Shown: positions 35,254-44,502, counted from the first letter of the stretch. The stretch: 64,000 nucleotides of DNA from Paenibacillus gallinarum (GCF_014836635.1 NZ_JACSQL010000004.1:62001-126000), one strand, 5' to 3'. Notes: generated from the sequence alone by a model not told the origin. Numbers and translations: made by a program.

Positions 35254-35453
35254 GGCTTGTTCATGATGTACAGCAAGGAGATACGGCCGCAATGGAAGAG
35301 TTACTAGATATGTTTGAATCTGATATGCGGCTGTTAAGCAAATATATTCCGATGCCTGAAGAAGATGCTCTGCAGAGTATGAAGCTTGAATTTATTACAC
35401 TCATTAAGAACAAAGTGCTGGATCAGAAGGGGTCATCAAATGAGGGAGAGTAG
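35205..35453 (+). CDS. Small sigma region 2-like/HTH_16-type protein
   Basis: The 82-residue helical protein has the segment FLRLVHDVQQGDTAAMEELLDMFES, typical of the start of region 2 in small sigma factors and of the HTH_16 domain. It overlaps the region 4 gene by 49 bases in another frame, so the two are translationally coupled. RsoA-like pairing with the region 4 protein to make a working sigma factor is inferred, not shown. GGCGGTG precedes the ATG. Confidence 0.7.
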   Translation: MEKKNNSESIGENEFLRLVHDVQQGDTAAMEELLDMFESDMRLLSKYIPMPEEDALQSMKLEFITLIKNKVLDQKGSSNEGE

Positions 35454-35462
35454 AAAACGAAG

Positions 35463-35505
35463 GTACCCGCTGTCTATAAAGACTGCGGGTACTGTGCTGT
35501 TTTTC
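35463..35505 (+). terminator. Terminator of the split-sigma pair
   Basis: GTACCCGC pairs with GCGGGTAC around a 13-base loop, followed after some bases by TGTTTTT. The U run is displaced, so strength is uncertain. Confidence 0.6.
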
Positions 35506-35539
35506 ATGAGTAGGTGTGAGTAGAAATTATATCGTCCGC

Positions 35540-36568
35540 TTAAGAGAGATGATGCATGGACGATTCTCTAACAATCAGCCGATGAGGAATGATGTGGCGT
35601 TTACTGAACAAGGATTTATCCTCATCTTGTATGGCCTGAATGAGTGCTTGTGAGGCGACATATCCTAGATGATAGATGCCGATATCTACACTGCTTAGCG
35701 GTGGGCTATACAGCTCTGACAGGGGATTGTTATTAAAGCTGACAATACATAGATCAGAAGGGACTTTGAATCCAAGCTCGTTCAGACCGCGAAGAACTCC
35801 GAAGCTGACTACATCATCAATGACAACGAGCGCGGTAGGTCGTTCGGGTAAATTCATAAAGAATGACATTGCTCGGTATCCGCTCTCCTGCAAGAAATCA
35901 TCTTCCACAATCCAATCTGATTTAACTGCTAGTCCTGCTTCTTTCATGGCTTGATGATAGCCTTTTAAGCGATCTTTCGATACCATTAAGTTTTTTGGGC
36001 CGCTTACAAAACCGATCCTTTCATGCCCGAACGAAATCAGATGACGAGTAGCATCATAGGCTGCTTGTATATTATTCGTATCGACGGAAAGGAGGTCAGG
36101 ATATTGCTCATTTCTTCCAACCAGTACAAAAGGAAAATTCTCCTGATATAAAAATTCGACAACAGGGTCATTTTGCCTGGAATAGAGTAAGATCGCGCCA
36201 TCTACACGTCCGCCATATACCAGCCTTTGAACAGCGTTGACTTCTTCCTGTTCATTCGCACCGGAACTAATGACAATATCATACCCTGAGCGATTCGCCT
36301 GAGTGACAATTCCTCGAATCAGTTCCATAAAAAAGGTATTAAGGAATAACTCTTCTGCCGGTTTAGGCAGAATCACCCCAATGCTCTTGGTTGTTTTGGA
36401 TACAAGACTTTTTGCCATGATATTGGGATGATAACCAAGTTCCTGCATAATATCGCGCACTTTACTAGCTGTTTTGTGACTGATACGAGGGTGTCCAGAA
36501 AGCACACGGGATACAGTGGAAGGAGATACACCTGCCAGTTTTGCTACGTCTTTGATCGTTACCGCCAC
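35540..36568 (-). CDS. LacI-family repressor, likely of the maltodextrin operon
   Basis: The 342-residue protein has the N-terminal LacI helix-turn-helix (TIKDVAKLAGVSPSTVSRVLSG) and a sugar-binding core (about 60-335). It is divergent from the maltodextrin ABC operon, and three LacI-type half-palindromes built on AAACGTTT/AACCGTTT lie in the gap, including one next to its own start, so it probably represses both itself and the operon, with maltose or a maltodextrin as inducer (MalR-like). Confidence 0.9.
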   Translation of the reverse strand: MAVTIKDVAKLAGVSPSTVSRVLSGHPRISHKTASKVRDIMQELGYHPNIMAKSLVSKTTKSIGVILPKPAEELFLNTFFMELIRGIVTQANRSGYDIVISSGANEQEEVNAVQRLVYGGRVDGAILLYSRQNDPVVEFLYQENFPFVLVGRNEQYPDLLSVDTNNIQAAYDATRHLISFGHERIGFVSGPKNLMVSKDRLKGYHQAMKEAGLAVKSDWIVEDDFLQESGYRAMSFFMNLPERPTALVVIDDVVSFGVLRGLNELGFKVPSDLCIVSFNNNPLSELYSPPLSSVDIGIYHLGYVASQALIQAIQDEDKSLFSKRHIIPHRLIVRESSMHHLS

Positions 36569-36589
36569 TTACTTTCACTCCCTTAATGA

Positions 36590-36602
36590 AACCGTTTGCG
36601 TT
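36590..36602. promoter_or_regulatory. LacI-type operator near the repressor start
   Basis: AAACCGTTTGCG is a near-palindrome with the CG centre of LacI-family sites, about 25 bases upstream of the repressor gene, suggesting autoregulation. Confidence 0.5.
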
Positions 36603-36841
36603 GTATCGATATGGTAATCCATAATTTACCGCTTTGTAAATGAAGAATTTTGTGAGTTTATTGCCATTATGGCATTGTTCTAACGGAAAACTATACTGTT
36701 TTTTAGGTTTTTCAGTAAAATAAACTACGTTGTATCAACATTTAACTTATAAAGCAGAGAAATTAAAAGGTAGACATTGTAATAAAGAGTAAATAATGGT
36801 TTTTATATAGAGAATGGCTTAATATAGACGAATTTGAACTG

Positions 36842-36855
36842 TGCAAACGTTTTAA
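36842..36855. promoter_or_regulatory. LacI-type operator
   Basis: TGCAAACGTTTTAA matches one full half-site and the CG centre of the palindrome TGCAAACGTTTGCA. Confidence 0.6.
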
Positions 36856-36976
36856 CAAAATGGTTTTGTCGGTTATGATTAATTTGATAATAAAGCGCTT
36901 ACCTACCAATATTTACATGAATTTAGAATACATACACTGATGACTTAGCCGATGAAAGCAGAAATTTACGAATCAA

Positions 36977-36990
36977 GACAAACGTTTGCA
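36977..36990. promoter_or_regulatory. LacI-type operator
   Basis: GACAAACGTTTGCA contains the perfect 10-base palindrome CAAACGTTTG, about 160 bases before the first transporter gene. Confidence 0.65.
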
Positions 36991-37147
36991 CAATGGAGAA
37001 CATCGTTGATTCTGATTTCTGAAAGGCAGTGAAGAAACAGAGAATCTCTGCCGGATTCGAAAAAGTTCAGTGGGGTTTTGTTGCTGTGTATATACAGTGA
37101 CAAAGAGGGTGTATGCGCAGCAAAAAAAGGGGAAGGGATGATTTCAA

Positions 37148-38452
37148 ATGAAAAAAGGGAAAAAATTCAGCTTCATGTCACTCTCACTTGCAATGACGGT
37201 TTTGCTTGCTGCATGCGGCAGTGGAGGTAACGGTACTTCCACCAATACAGGAGAGACAGGAACTCCCCCGGATAATGAAGCACCTCCTGCAGAAGTCGAA
37301 GAACTTACGCCGGAAGAAGGAGCCATGCTTACGATTTGGGACGGCGGAGATCAAAAAGGTTTTGTAGAACAGGCAGCCGCTGCTTTTGAAGAGAAGTATG
37401 GAGTCAAAGTATCTTACACGGAGCTAGGTGCGGATAAAGCGATGACACAAATAGTTACGGATGGACCGGCTGGTGTTGGTGCTGACATATTTGCTGGTGT
37501 CCACGATCAAATAGGGCAAGGGGTAACCGCGGGTGTTATTATGCCGAATGACTGGTTTGAAGAAGATATTAGAGCAAGAAACAGTGAAGTTGCTGTAAAC
37601 GCTTTAACTTATGAAGATATTCTATATGGATATCCGAAGTCTGTAGAGACGACAGCTGTATTTTACAATAAAGATCTGATTGACGCAGTCCCAGCCAATT
37701 GGGATGGAGTGAAGGAATTTGCAGCTACATTTAACGATACGAAAGCCAACAAGTTCGCCATAATGTGGGATGTAGGGAACGGTTATAGTTCTTATCCTTT
37801 CTTCGGGGGATACGGTGCTTATGTCTTCGGTAATGAGGGTACCGACCCGACCGATATCGGTCTGAATAGTGAACAAGGCGTAGAAGCAGCTACCTTCCTT
37901 CAGTCACTAAAAGAACTCATGCCGCTTAAATCTTCTGATGTTAATGGTGATATTCGTAAATCCTTATTCACTTCGGGTAAACTCGCTATGAACATTAGCG
38001 GTCCTTGGGATGTAGGTTCTCTGAAAGAAGGCGTAACGAATCTGGGTGTAGGTGTATATCCTGCTCTTCCTAATGGCGATCCGATGAAACCTTTCTCTGG
38101 TGTGAAAAGCTATTTTGTAAATGCCTACACAAAATATCCTAATGCAGCAAAAATGTTTGCTGATTTTATTACCAATACAGAAAACCAAACGAAGAACTTT
38201 GAAATGACAGGGGCACTTCCGTCGAATACAGAAGCAGCGGCAAGTGAAGCTGTGAAAAACGATGAGATTGCTTCGGCCTTCCTTGCCCAATTTGAGAACT
38301 CGATTCCGATGCCTTCCATTCCTGCAATGAAACAGTTATGGTCCCCAATGGAAGCCGCACTGTCTGACTTGTGGAATAACGGTAAGGACCCTAAAGCAGT
38401 GATGGATAACGTTGTAGAACAAATGAAGAGTAACATTCAGACCGGATCTTAA
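37148..38452 (+). CDS. malE: Maltodextrin-binding lipoprotein of ABC importer
   Basis: The 434-residue protein has a lipoprotein signal (lipobox LAAC, Cys about 24) and a type-1 extracellular solute-binding fold: LTIWDGGDQKGFVEQAAAAFEEKYGVKV at the start, SGPWDVGSLKEG in the middle, FADFITNTENQ towards the end. It binds maltose or maltodextrins outside the cell. The substrate is assigned from the neighbouring LacI repressor, MalF/MalG permeases and amylase. Confidence 0.88.
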   Translation: MKKGKKFSFMSLSLAMTVLLAACGSGGNGTSTNTGETGTPPDNEAPPAEVEELTPEEGAMLTIWDGGDQKGFVEQAAAAFEEKYGVKVSYTELGADKAMTQIVTDGPAGVGADIFAGVHDQIGQGVTAGVIMPNDWFEEDIRARNSEVAVNALTYEDILYGYPKSVETTAVFYNKDLIDAVPANWDGVKEFAATFNDTKANKFAIMWDVGNGYSSYPFFGGYGAYVFGNEGTDPTDIGLNSEQGVEAATFLQSLKELMPLKSSDVNGDIRKSLFTSGKLAMNISGPWDVGSLKEGVTNLGVGVYPALPNGDPMKPFSGVKSYFVNAYTKYPNAAKMFADFITNTENQTKNFEMTGALPSNTEAAASEAVKNDEIASAFLAQFENSIPMPSIPAMKQLWSPMEAALSDLWNNGKDPKAVMDNVVEQMKSNIQTGS

Positions 38453-38587
38453 GAAGTTACAAATTTATCGTTTTAATGAGTTATGAATTTGATTCACATA
38501 GCAGATAAAAAGAAGCCACCGACGGGACTTGATTTCTCCGGAGGTGGTTCATCACCATTTTGCGGAAGGAAGGGCTGGGAACATACG

Positions 38588-39955
38588 ATGAGTAAAGGAC
38601 AATCCCCCACCATGATGTCAACCGGCAAACCGCAATCAGCCGGAGCTAGCCATGCCCGTAACGGGACCATACTTTCAGCATTGTTTATGGGACTTGGACA
38701 ATTCTATCACCGTCAGTGGGTGAAAGGTGCCATTTTCATGCTTGCTGAGGTCATTAGTATTTATCTCATCATTGCACAGTTCGGAGCGAACCTATGGGGA
38801 CTCGTAACACTGGGTGATACACCTTCTCGAATGGAGAAGGTAGGAAGACTCTATCAGAACGTCCCTGGAGACCATTCTATTTTTATGATGATTTACGGAC
38901 TTGCTGCATTGATCTATATCGTGCTGTTCGTATTATTTTATATTGGTAACATCCGGGATGCTCGGAGAATCGGTCAGCTTCGAGATGAAGGGAAAGAAGC
39001 ACCTTCTTTTCGGAATACCACTAAGCATCTCCTTGATAAAGGATTTCCTTATTTACTGCTTTCGCTACCAACAGTCGGCGTACTCTTTTTCACGATTCTT
39101 CCGATTCTGTTCATGATTCTAATGGCATTTACCAATTACTCTGCACCGGATCATATTCCGCCAAAAAACCTGGTAGACTGGGTTGGATTTGAGACATTCA
39201 AAAGCCTCTTTACCCTGAAAGCCTGGAGTAAAACCTTCTATGGTGTTTTGACCTGGACTATTATATGGGCTGTCGTAGCTACAGTCACTACATATTTTGG
39301 CGGTATACTCGTCGCACTCCTGATTCAGCAGCATGGTATTCGCTTCAAAACGATGTGGCGTACTATTTTTATTCTTCCTTATGCAATTCCGCAATTCATC
39401 TCTTTACTTATTATGAAAAATATTCTGAACTCTCAATTTGGGCCCATTAATCAGTATCTCGGTATGCTAGGGCTAGGGCAAGTTCCATGGCTTAATGATC
39501 CTTTTATGGCGAAGGTGACCGTCATTCTCGTCAACATGTGGATCGGGATTCCAGTATCTATGATTCTGGTGCTCGGGGTATTAACGGCCATTCCAAAAGA
39601 TTTATATGAAGCTGCTGAAGTAGACGGGGCTTCCGGAATCCAGAAATTCCGCAACATTACGATGCCTTTTGTTCTGTTCCAGACTGCACCAATCCTGATT
39701 ATGCAGTTTGCTGGGAATATCAATAACTTTAACGTGATCTTCCTATTAACAGGCGGTGCTCCTGCGAATGGTGATTATGCGTTTGCCGGAAGTACGGATT
39801 TACTCGTTACTTGGCTGTACAAACTGACGCTTGATAATCAAAGATATAACTTCGCCTCTGCGATCGGAATTCTTATTTTCTTAATCATTGCCTCGTTCTC
39901 AATCTACAACTATCGTAGAAGCCGTTCGTTTAAAGAGGAGGATATGATTCAATGA
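38588..39955 (+). CDS. malF: Maltodextrin ABC permease MalF
   Basis: The 455-residue permease has extra N-terminal helices (about 25-140, GTILSALFMGLGQFYHRQW) ahead of a BPD_transp_1 domain with the EAA loop YEAAEVDGASGIQKFRNITMP. MalF/MdxF proteins share this long N-terminus. An upstream ATG at 38483 would add 35 residues encoded by a hairpin region and seems less likely; neither start has a strong site, so the start is uncertain. The stop overlaps the malG start. Confidence 0.88.
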   Translation: MSKGQSPTMMSTGKPQSAGASHARNGTILSALFMGLGQFYHRQWVKGAIFMLAEVISIYLIIAQFGANLWGLVTLGDTPSRMEKVGRLYQNVPGDHSIFMMIYGLAALIYIVLFVLFYIGNIRDARRIGQLRDEGKEAPSFRNTTKHLLDKGFPYLLLSLPTVGVLFFTILPILFMILMAFTNYSAPDHIPPKNLVDWVGFETFKSLFTLKAWSKTFYGVLTWTIIWAVVATVTTYFGGILVALLIQQHGIRFKTMWRTIFILPYAIPQFISLLIMKNILNSQFGPINQYLGMLGLGQVPWLNDPFMAKVTVILVNMWIGIPVSMILVLGVLTAIPKDLYEAAEVDGASGIQKFRNITMPFVLFQTAPILIMQFAGNINNFNVIFLLTGGAPANGDYAFAGSTDLLVTWLYKLTLDNQRYNFASAIGILIFLIIASFSIYNYRRSRSFKEEDMIQ

Positions 39956-40794
39956 AAAGAAAAAAGAGAATTAAGCTTACTTTCAGCTATATTTTGCTGA
40001 TACTCATCGCGATTGTTTGTATTTATCCCGCTTTGTGGATTGTGATGTCTTCCTTTAAGGTAGGGGACTCATTGTATAGTGAGACCATCATTCCTGAAAA
40101 ATTCACTATACAGCATTATGTAAATCTCTTTCAGCCTCAGGCGGATAAGGATTTCCCCTTCTTGAAGTGGTACGGAAATACACTGAAGATCGCAGTCACA
40201 AGTATGATACTTGGAACGATCATTCAAGTGCTCACGGCATATGCGATGTCTCGTTTCCGTTTTAAGGGACGTAAAACAGCGATGTCTGTCATTCTTATTC
40301 TAGGTATGTTCCCTGGATTTATGAGCATGATCGCGGTATACGTTATGTTGTTGCAGATGAACCTGCTTGATTCGCCGCTCGCGCTGATTCTGGTATACAC
40401 ATCTGGTGCGGCACTCGGAATGTTCGTAGCCAAGGGATTCTTCGATACCATCCCTAGAGCGCTCGAAGAGTCGGCTTTACTCGATGGAGCAAGTCATATG
40501 CGAATCTTTGTTAGCATTATTCTGCCGCTCTCGAGACCCATCATTACGTATATCTCACTAATGACATTCAGCGGTGCGTGGGTAGACTTTATTTTTGCAA
40601 GGCTTATTCTTCGGTCACGCGAAAATTGGACACTCGCTGTTGGACTTTATGAACTCGTAAACAGTTATTCCAGTACGGAATTCACTTTGTTTGCTGCCGG
40701 TTCCGTTCTCGTTGCCGTACCAATCACACTTCTCTATATGTTCTTGCAGCGCTTCCTCGTTGATGGGCTGACAGCAGGCGCAACGAAAGGGTGA
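39952..40794 (+). CDS. malG: Maltodextrin ABC permease MalG
   Basis: The 280-residue permease has six helices and the EAA loop LEESALLDGASHMRIFVSIILP. It pairs with MalF. The ATG overlaps the malF stop (ATGA), and its end overlaps the amylase start. No ATPase gene is present here, so a shared multi-sugar ATPase (MsmX type) elsewhere in the genome is expected. Confidence 0.92.
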   Translation: MKRKKRIKLTFSYILLILIAIVCIYPALWIVMSSFKVGDSLYSETIIPEKFTIQHYVNLFQPQADKDFPFLKWYGNTLKIAVTSMILGTIIQVLTAYAMSRFRFKGRKTAMSVILILGMFPGFMSMIAVYVMLLQMNLLDSPLALILVYTSGAALGMFVAKGFFDTIPRALEESALLDGASHMRIFVSIILPLSRPIITYISLMTFSGAWVDFIFARLILRSRENWTLAVGLYELVNSYSSTEFTLFAAGSVLVAVPITLLYMFLQRFLVDGLTAGATKG

Positions 40795-42497
40795 TACCTA
40801 TTCTTAAGGATAAGTTCGCTTGGAAGAAATGGATGGGTGCAAGTATATTAATATGCTCATTTTGCTTCACAGTGGCCTGCAGTGATACAGCCGAGAATGG
40901 GGACAGAACCGATCCTCAGAAGCAGCAAGAAACAGATCATACACAGGGGCTGGCAGATCCGCCTGCTTCTAACGGTTCTGATTCTGCAGCAGTTATCGAT
41001 GAACAGCCAGGCCGGGTATATTATGAAATCTTTGTTCGATCTTTTTATGACTCAGATGGCGATGGCATTGGAGATTTAAACGGCGTTACAGAGAAGCTCG
41101 ATTATTTAAATGATGGGAAACCCGGAGGTGACGATCTCGGGGTAGAAGGAATATGGCTTATGCCCATTAACCCGTCGCCTAGTTATCACGGATATGATGT
41201 CACGGACTATTACGAGGTTAATCCTGAATATGGAACGATGGAAGATTTACAACAACTATTAGAAGAAGCACACAAGCGTGGGATGAAAGTCATCATGGAT
41301 CTGGTCGTTAACCATACCAGCACAGAACATCCTTGGTTTATGGAATCCGCCTCATCTTTAGACAACGCTCATCGCGCTTGGTATAGATGGGCAGAAGATC
41401 TAAATGTAGATCCATCTGGACTCAGTGCAGCAGGCAGTGGTCCGGCATGGCATGAGAAGAACGGAAATCATTATCTTGGAACCTTCTGGAGCGGTATGCC
41501 GGATCTGAACTTTGATCAGGAAGTTGTTCGCGAAGAGATGATGAAAATCGGGAAATTTTGGCTTGAACAAGGTTTTGACGGATTCCGTCTGGATGCAGCA
41601 AAACACATTTACGAGGATTTACAGAGTGACCGCAGTCCCGAAACCACTTCTAAAAATGTAGCATGGTGGCAGGAATTTCGAGCAGCGATGAATGAAGTGA
41701 AAGAAGATGCTTATATCGTAGGGGAAGTGTGGGAGAACTCCCCGGTATCCATTGCTCCTTATTTAGAAAATGCTTTTGATTCCGGCTTTAACTTTGGACT
41801 GGCTGATCAAATCATTGGGACAGTAAGCAGTGAGCAAAACGGCGGATTTTTGATTCAATGGGTCCGCAATTATGAGCTTTTCACCGAGAAATCACAAGGT
41901 GAATTTGTGGATGCGATATTCCTTGCTAACCATGATCAGAATCGTGTGATGAGTCAGCTCAGCGGGAATAAAGACCATGCACGTATGGCCGCAGCTATCC
42001 TGCTGACGCTACCGGGTAATCCATTCCTTTATTATGGGGAAGAGATTGGGATGAAGGGATCGAAACCGGATGAAGAAATCCGGGAGCCTATGCTGTGGAG
42101 TAAAAGCAGTGAAGGCAGCAAGGGACAAACGACTTGGGAGACGGCAAAACATAATCTGGATGATGATTCTGTGAATGTAGAAGTTCAGCTTACGGACCCG
42201 GCATCGCTTTTATCCCAGTATCGAAATCTAATTGAGTGGAGAACAGGAACAGCAGCGTTGCAAGATGGTGCGGTAGAAGACTATTCTGTAGAGGATGATC
42301 AGGTTCTTTCTTATATAAGAGCAACAGCAAGTGAGAAAGTGCTAGTTGTTCATAATCTATCAGGTGAAGCGAAAGAAGTAAGCTTGTCTGAAAAAGAGCC
42401 TCATTTCTCTGCACTATTACATCAGACGGATGATCGAGCTAGTTTCCAGAACGGTACAGTAAGCCTTCCTCCGTATAGTACAGTTATATTGAAGTAA
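40791..42497 (+). CDS. Lipoprotein alpha-amylase-family glycosidase (GH13)
   Basis: The 568-residue protein starts with a GTG that overlaps the malG stop and has a lipoprotein signal with lipobox TVAC (Cys about 30). The GH13 barrel has the four conserved regions: DLVVNHTS, GFRLDAAKH (nucleophile Asp), GEVWE (acid/base Glu) and ANHDQNR (transition-state Asp). It degrades starch or maltodextrins on the cell surface and feeds the importer. The ribosome site is poor, so translation probably depends on coupling to malG. Confidence 0.93.
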   Translation: MIPILKDKFAWKKWMGASILICSFCFTVACSDTAENGDRTDPQKQQETDHTQGLADPPASNGSDSAAVIDEQPGRVYYEIFVRSFYDSDGDGIGDLNGVTEKLDYLNDGKPGGDDLGVEGIWLMPINPSPSYHGYDVTDYYEVNPEYGTMEDLQQLLEEAHKRGMKVIMDLVVNHTSTEHPWFMESASSLDNAHRAWYRWAEDLNVDPSGLSAAGSGPAWHEKNGNHYLGTFWSGMPDLNFDQEVVREEMMKIGKFWLEQGFDGFRLDAAKHIYEDLQSDRSPETTSKNVAWWQEFRAAMNEVKEDAYIVGEVWENSPVSIAPYLENAFDSGFNFGLADQIIGTVSSEQNGGFLIQWVRNYELFTEKSQGEFVDAIFLANHDQNRVMSQLSGNKDHARMAAAILLTLPGNPFLYYGEEIGMKGSKPDEEIREPMLWSKSSEGSKGQTTWETAKHNLDDDSVNVEVQLTDPASLLSQYRNLIEWRTGTAALQDGAVEDYSVEDDQVLSYIRATASEKVLVVHNLSGEAKEVSLSEKEPHFSALLHQTDDRASFQNGTVSLPPYSTVILK

Positions 42498-42498
42498 G

Positions 42499-42536
42499 AA
42501 AAACCTTGTCTCCACGCTTGGAGGCAAGGTTTTTTG
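42499..42536. terminator. Bidirectional terminator
   Basis: AAAAACCTTG pairs with CAAGGTTTTTT with an inner TCTCC/GGAGG helix. It ends the maltodextrin operon and the convergent Gly/Pro-rich gene. Confidence 0.9.
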
Positions 42537-42542
42537 TGATGA

Positions 42543-43370
42543 TTAGAAACACTGGATATATAAAATTTGCCATGTAGGAAATGCTTGAATGATTGGATAG
42601 GGCTGCGTTTGCAGGAACACAGTAACCGCAGGATTAGTGAAGAGTACAATCCCTAAACGAACAGTGAGATTAAATGGGTTAGGCCCTGTAATGATGACAG
42701 CCCAGCGATTTGTACAGAATGGGAGCGACCAAGGGAACCGTGCGCTTCGATATTCGGCGAGCTGAGATTCTGAGTCCGTCTCGGTAAGTTCTACCTCGTT
42801 ATCTTCCTCCCTGGGACCACCAAGACCCGGCAAAATATTCCCGAGGATATTGCCGGGATTTGAAAGTCCACCAGGACCCAAAAGGCCGCCTATTCCTGGT
42901 GTTGGACCTATGGGACCAAATGGGCCTCCGCCTGGAAATCCGGGGAACCCGCCTGGCCCACCGCCTGGCCCGCCGCCCGGTCCACCACCGGGACCGCCAC
43001 CCGGCCCACCGCCGGGACCACCACCAGGGAACCCGCCAGGAAAACCACCCCCACCCGGTATCTGCCAAGGTGATCCGCCGGGGCCCATTTGCTGACCGGA
43101 TTGTGCTACAAGCGTTTGAGCTTGCGTTGGATTAGAAGTTAACAATTGATAATGCTGTAAAGCTTGGTATGGCGGGGAAGACAGCGAACCTAAAAGATTC
43201 GCAGGAACCGCCTGCGTTGCACCCGGTGTAGCAGTTAAACTCCCGATATTTATGGATCCTAATAAAGATTGGAGCGGAGCACTTCCTCCCTGACCAGGTG
43301 TCAGTGGAGTAGGTGAAGGAAAGGTGGAAAAAGACAAAACAATCAACTCCCATTCCGAATGTTGGTTCAT
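42543..43370 (-). CDS. Gly/Pro-rich repeat protein, function unknown
   Basis: The protein (275 residues from ATG 43370) has a central run of GGGP units (about residues 103-150) flanked by PGGF and PGIGGLLGPGG stretches. There is no signal peptide. The last 65 residues are hydrophobic and aromatic (WAVIITGPNPFNLTVRLGI). It recalls exosporium or spore-coat repeat proteins, but Gly-X-Y collagen periodicity is not strict. The start is uncertain: a TTG at 43337 follows GGGAG by 9 bases, while the ATG has no clear site. Confidence 0.65.
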   Translation of the reverse strand: MNQHSEWELIVLSFSTFPSPTPLTPGQGGSAPLQSLLGSINIGSLTATPGATQAVPANLLGSLSSPPYQALQHYQLLTSNPTQAQTLVAQSGQQMGPGGSPWQIPGGGGFPGGFPGGGPGGGPGGGPGGGPGGGPGGGPGGFPGFPGGGPFGPIGPTPGIGGLLGPGGLSNPGNILGNILPGLGGPREEDNEVELTETDSESQLAEYRSARFPWSLPFCTNRWAVIITGPNPFNLTVRLGIVLFTNPAVTVFLQTQPYPIIQAFPTWQILYIQCF

Positions 43371-43412
43371 AGCCTATGGTCATATATATGAACTGCGAAT
43401 GGGATGGGTGCA

Positions 43413-44297
43413 TCAGGATGTAATGAAGTTCCAAAATGCAGACGCAGCCGGTGAAAGATTTTTTCTTCTATATAAATACGTGCAAAGTCTAGTATCGTTT
43501 TCTTCCAGACCTGGAATGGGCATCGAGATGATATTGGCTGAGGTAGAAGAGAGCATACTCGCAGGTAGAAAGGTGAACGCATTTCCTAAAGAAACGGTCC
43601 TCAGCGCTGCTTGCGGCGTAGCGGCAGATACCCTTTTCCACAAATGAATATTTGTTCGTTCCGTAAATTGTTCCGTATATTTGCCAAGTAACCCATGGCT
43701 TTCATAGTCAACGAATAAGATTTGAGACAGATCGCTTGGTTTTACAGAATCGCTCATTAATAGAGGATGATTTTTTGCCGAAACAAGTACGAGCTGATCT
43801 TGCTGCAATAATACATAATCACTCGATTCTGGTTCCTGAGGGAGGGGCTGTTTTTCGGTACGTGCAAGTAAAAAAGAATCTTCTGCGTTCTCTTCTCCAG
43901 ACGAATCTCCAATTAAGCTGCTTCTCACTGTAATTCCTGGATATTCTGATGCGAAATGACTCATCACTTCAGGCAAAACATTTTCAGCTGCAAGCGAATC
44001 GGTATGGATTAGAACATCCCCTTGTCCAAGCGAACTGAATTGCTGAACCGTTCGTTTGACTGTATCGGTAAGCGCAAGAATTTGTTTGGCATGAGGGAGG
44101 ATAGCCCTTCCTGCATCGGTTAACATCATTCTTCCTTGTTGAGCACTATATATGGGAACACCCATGTCTTTCTCTAAGCTTTTCATATGGAAAGAAACCG
44201 TTGGCTGCTTCATTTGAAGTTCTCTAGCGACATCCGTTACTTTATTGTAACGATCAATGAGAACGAGAATTTGAAATTTGATTACATTCACATTCAT
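43413..44297 (-). CDS. LysR-family transcriptional regulator
   Basis: The 294-residue protein has a LysR helix-turn-helix (FQILVLIDRYNKVTDVARELQMKQPTVSFHMKSLE) and an effector domain. ATG 44297 follows GAGG by 9 bases. It reads away from pstS; its target is not evident. The Gly/Pro-rich gene lies 42 bases downstream on the same strand and may be co-transcribed. Confidence 0.88.
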   Translation of the reverse strand: MNVNVIKFQILVLIDRYNKVTDVARELQMKQPTVSFHMKSLEKDMGVPIYSAQQGRMMLTDAGRAILPHAKQILALTDTVKRTVQQFSSLGQGDVLIHTDSLAAENVLPEVMSHFASEYPGITVRSSLIGDSSGEENAEDSFLLARTEKQPLPQEPESSDYVLLQQDQLVLVSAKNHPLLMSDSVKPSDLSQILFVDYESHGLLGKYTEQFTERTNIHLWKRVSAATPQAALRTVSLGNAFTFLPASMLSSTSANIISMPIPGLEENDTRLCTYLYRRKNLSPAASAFWNFITS

Positions 44298-44459
44298 TGG
44301 GTGGTACCTCACTTCTGTTCATTCATTTTACAAACGATATATATAGGATAGGAAACGATCAAAGAGGACAACCTCTAGTATAAACAAGCTATATGATCCT
44401 TCTGTTATAGAATAATTATATCAACTCATAGAAAAAATATATACATATTTAATAGCACG

Positions 44460-44502
44460 TTTACAAAACATAAATTTTATATTGATGCACTAGCTTTACA
44501 AT
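44460..44502 (+). promoter_or_regulatory. Putative Pho-box promoter of pstS
   Basis: TTTACA (44460-44465), TTTATA (44476-44481) and TTTACA (44495-44500) resemble the TT(A/T/C)ACA repeats bound by PhoP, with TACAAT at 44497-44502 as a possible -10 box. Spacing is not the regular 11 bases, so this is tentative. Confidence 0.35.

Larger units (their letters stand above)
36569..37147. other. Regulatory gap between lacI-type gene and maltodextrin operon
   Basis: The 580-base gap has no gene. It contains three sequences related to the LacI-family palindrome GCAAACGTTTGC (listed separately). Much of the rest is AT-rich. No promoter with strong -35 and -10 boxes stood out. Confidence 0.6.

Noticed and set aside
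38483..38587. Upstream extension of malF
   Set aside because: The extra 35 residues are encoded across a CCACC/GGTGG hairpin region and do not resemble a permease N-terminus; the later ATG was chosen, with uncertainty noted.
42943..43045. Short tandem repeats considered as a CRISPR-like array
   Set aside because: Units are 12 bases without unique spacers and lie in frame within a coding region.
42850..43095. Proline-rich plus-strand frame (PPGP repeats)
   Set aside because: It is the complement of the GGGP-coding repeat; it has no start site and stays open only because of the repeat sequence.
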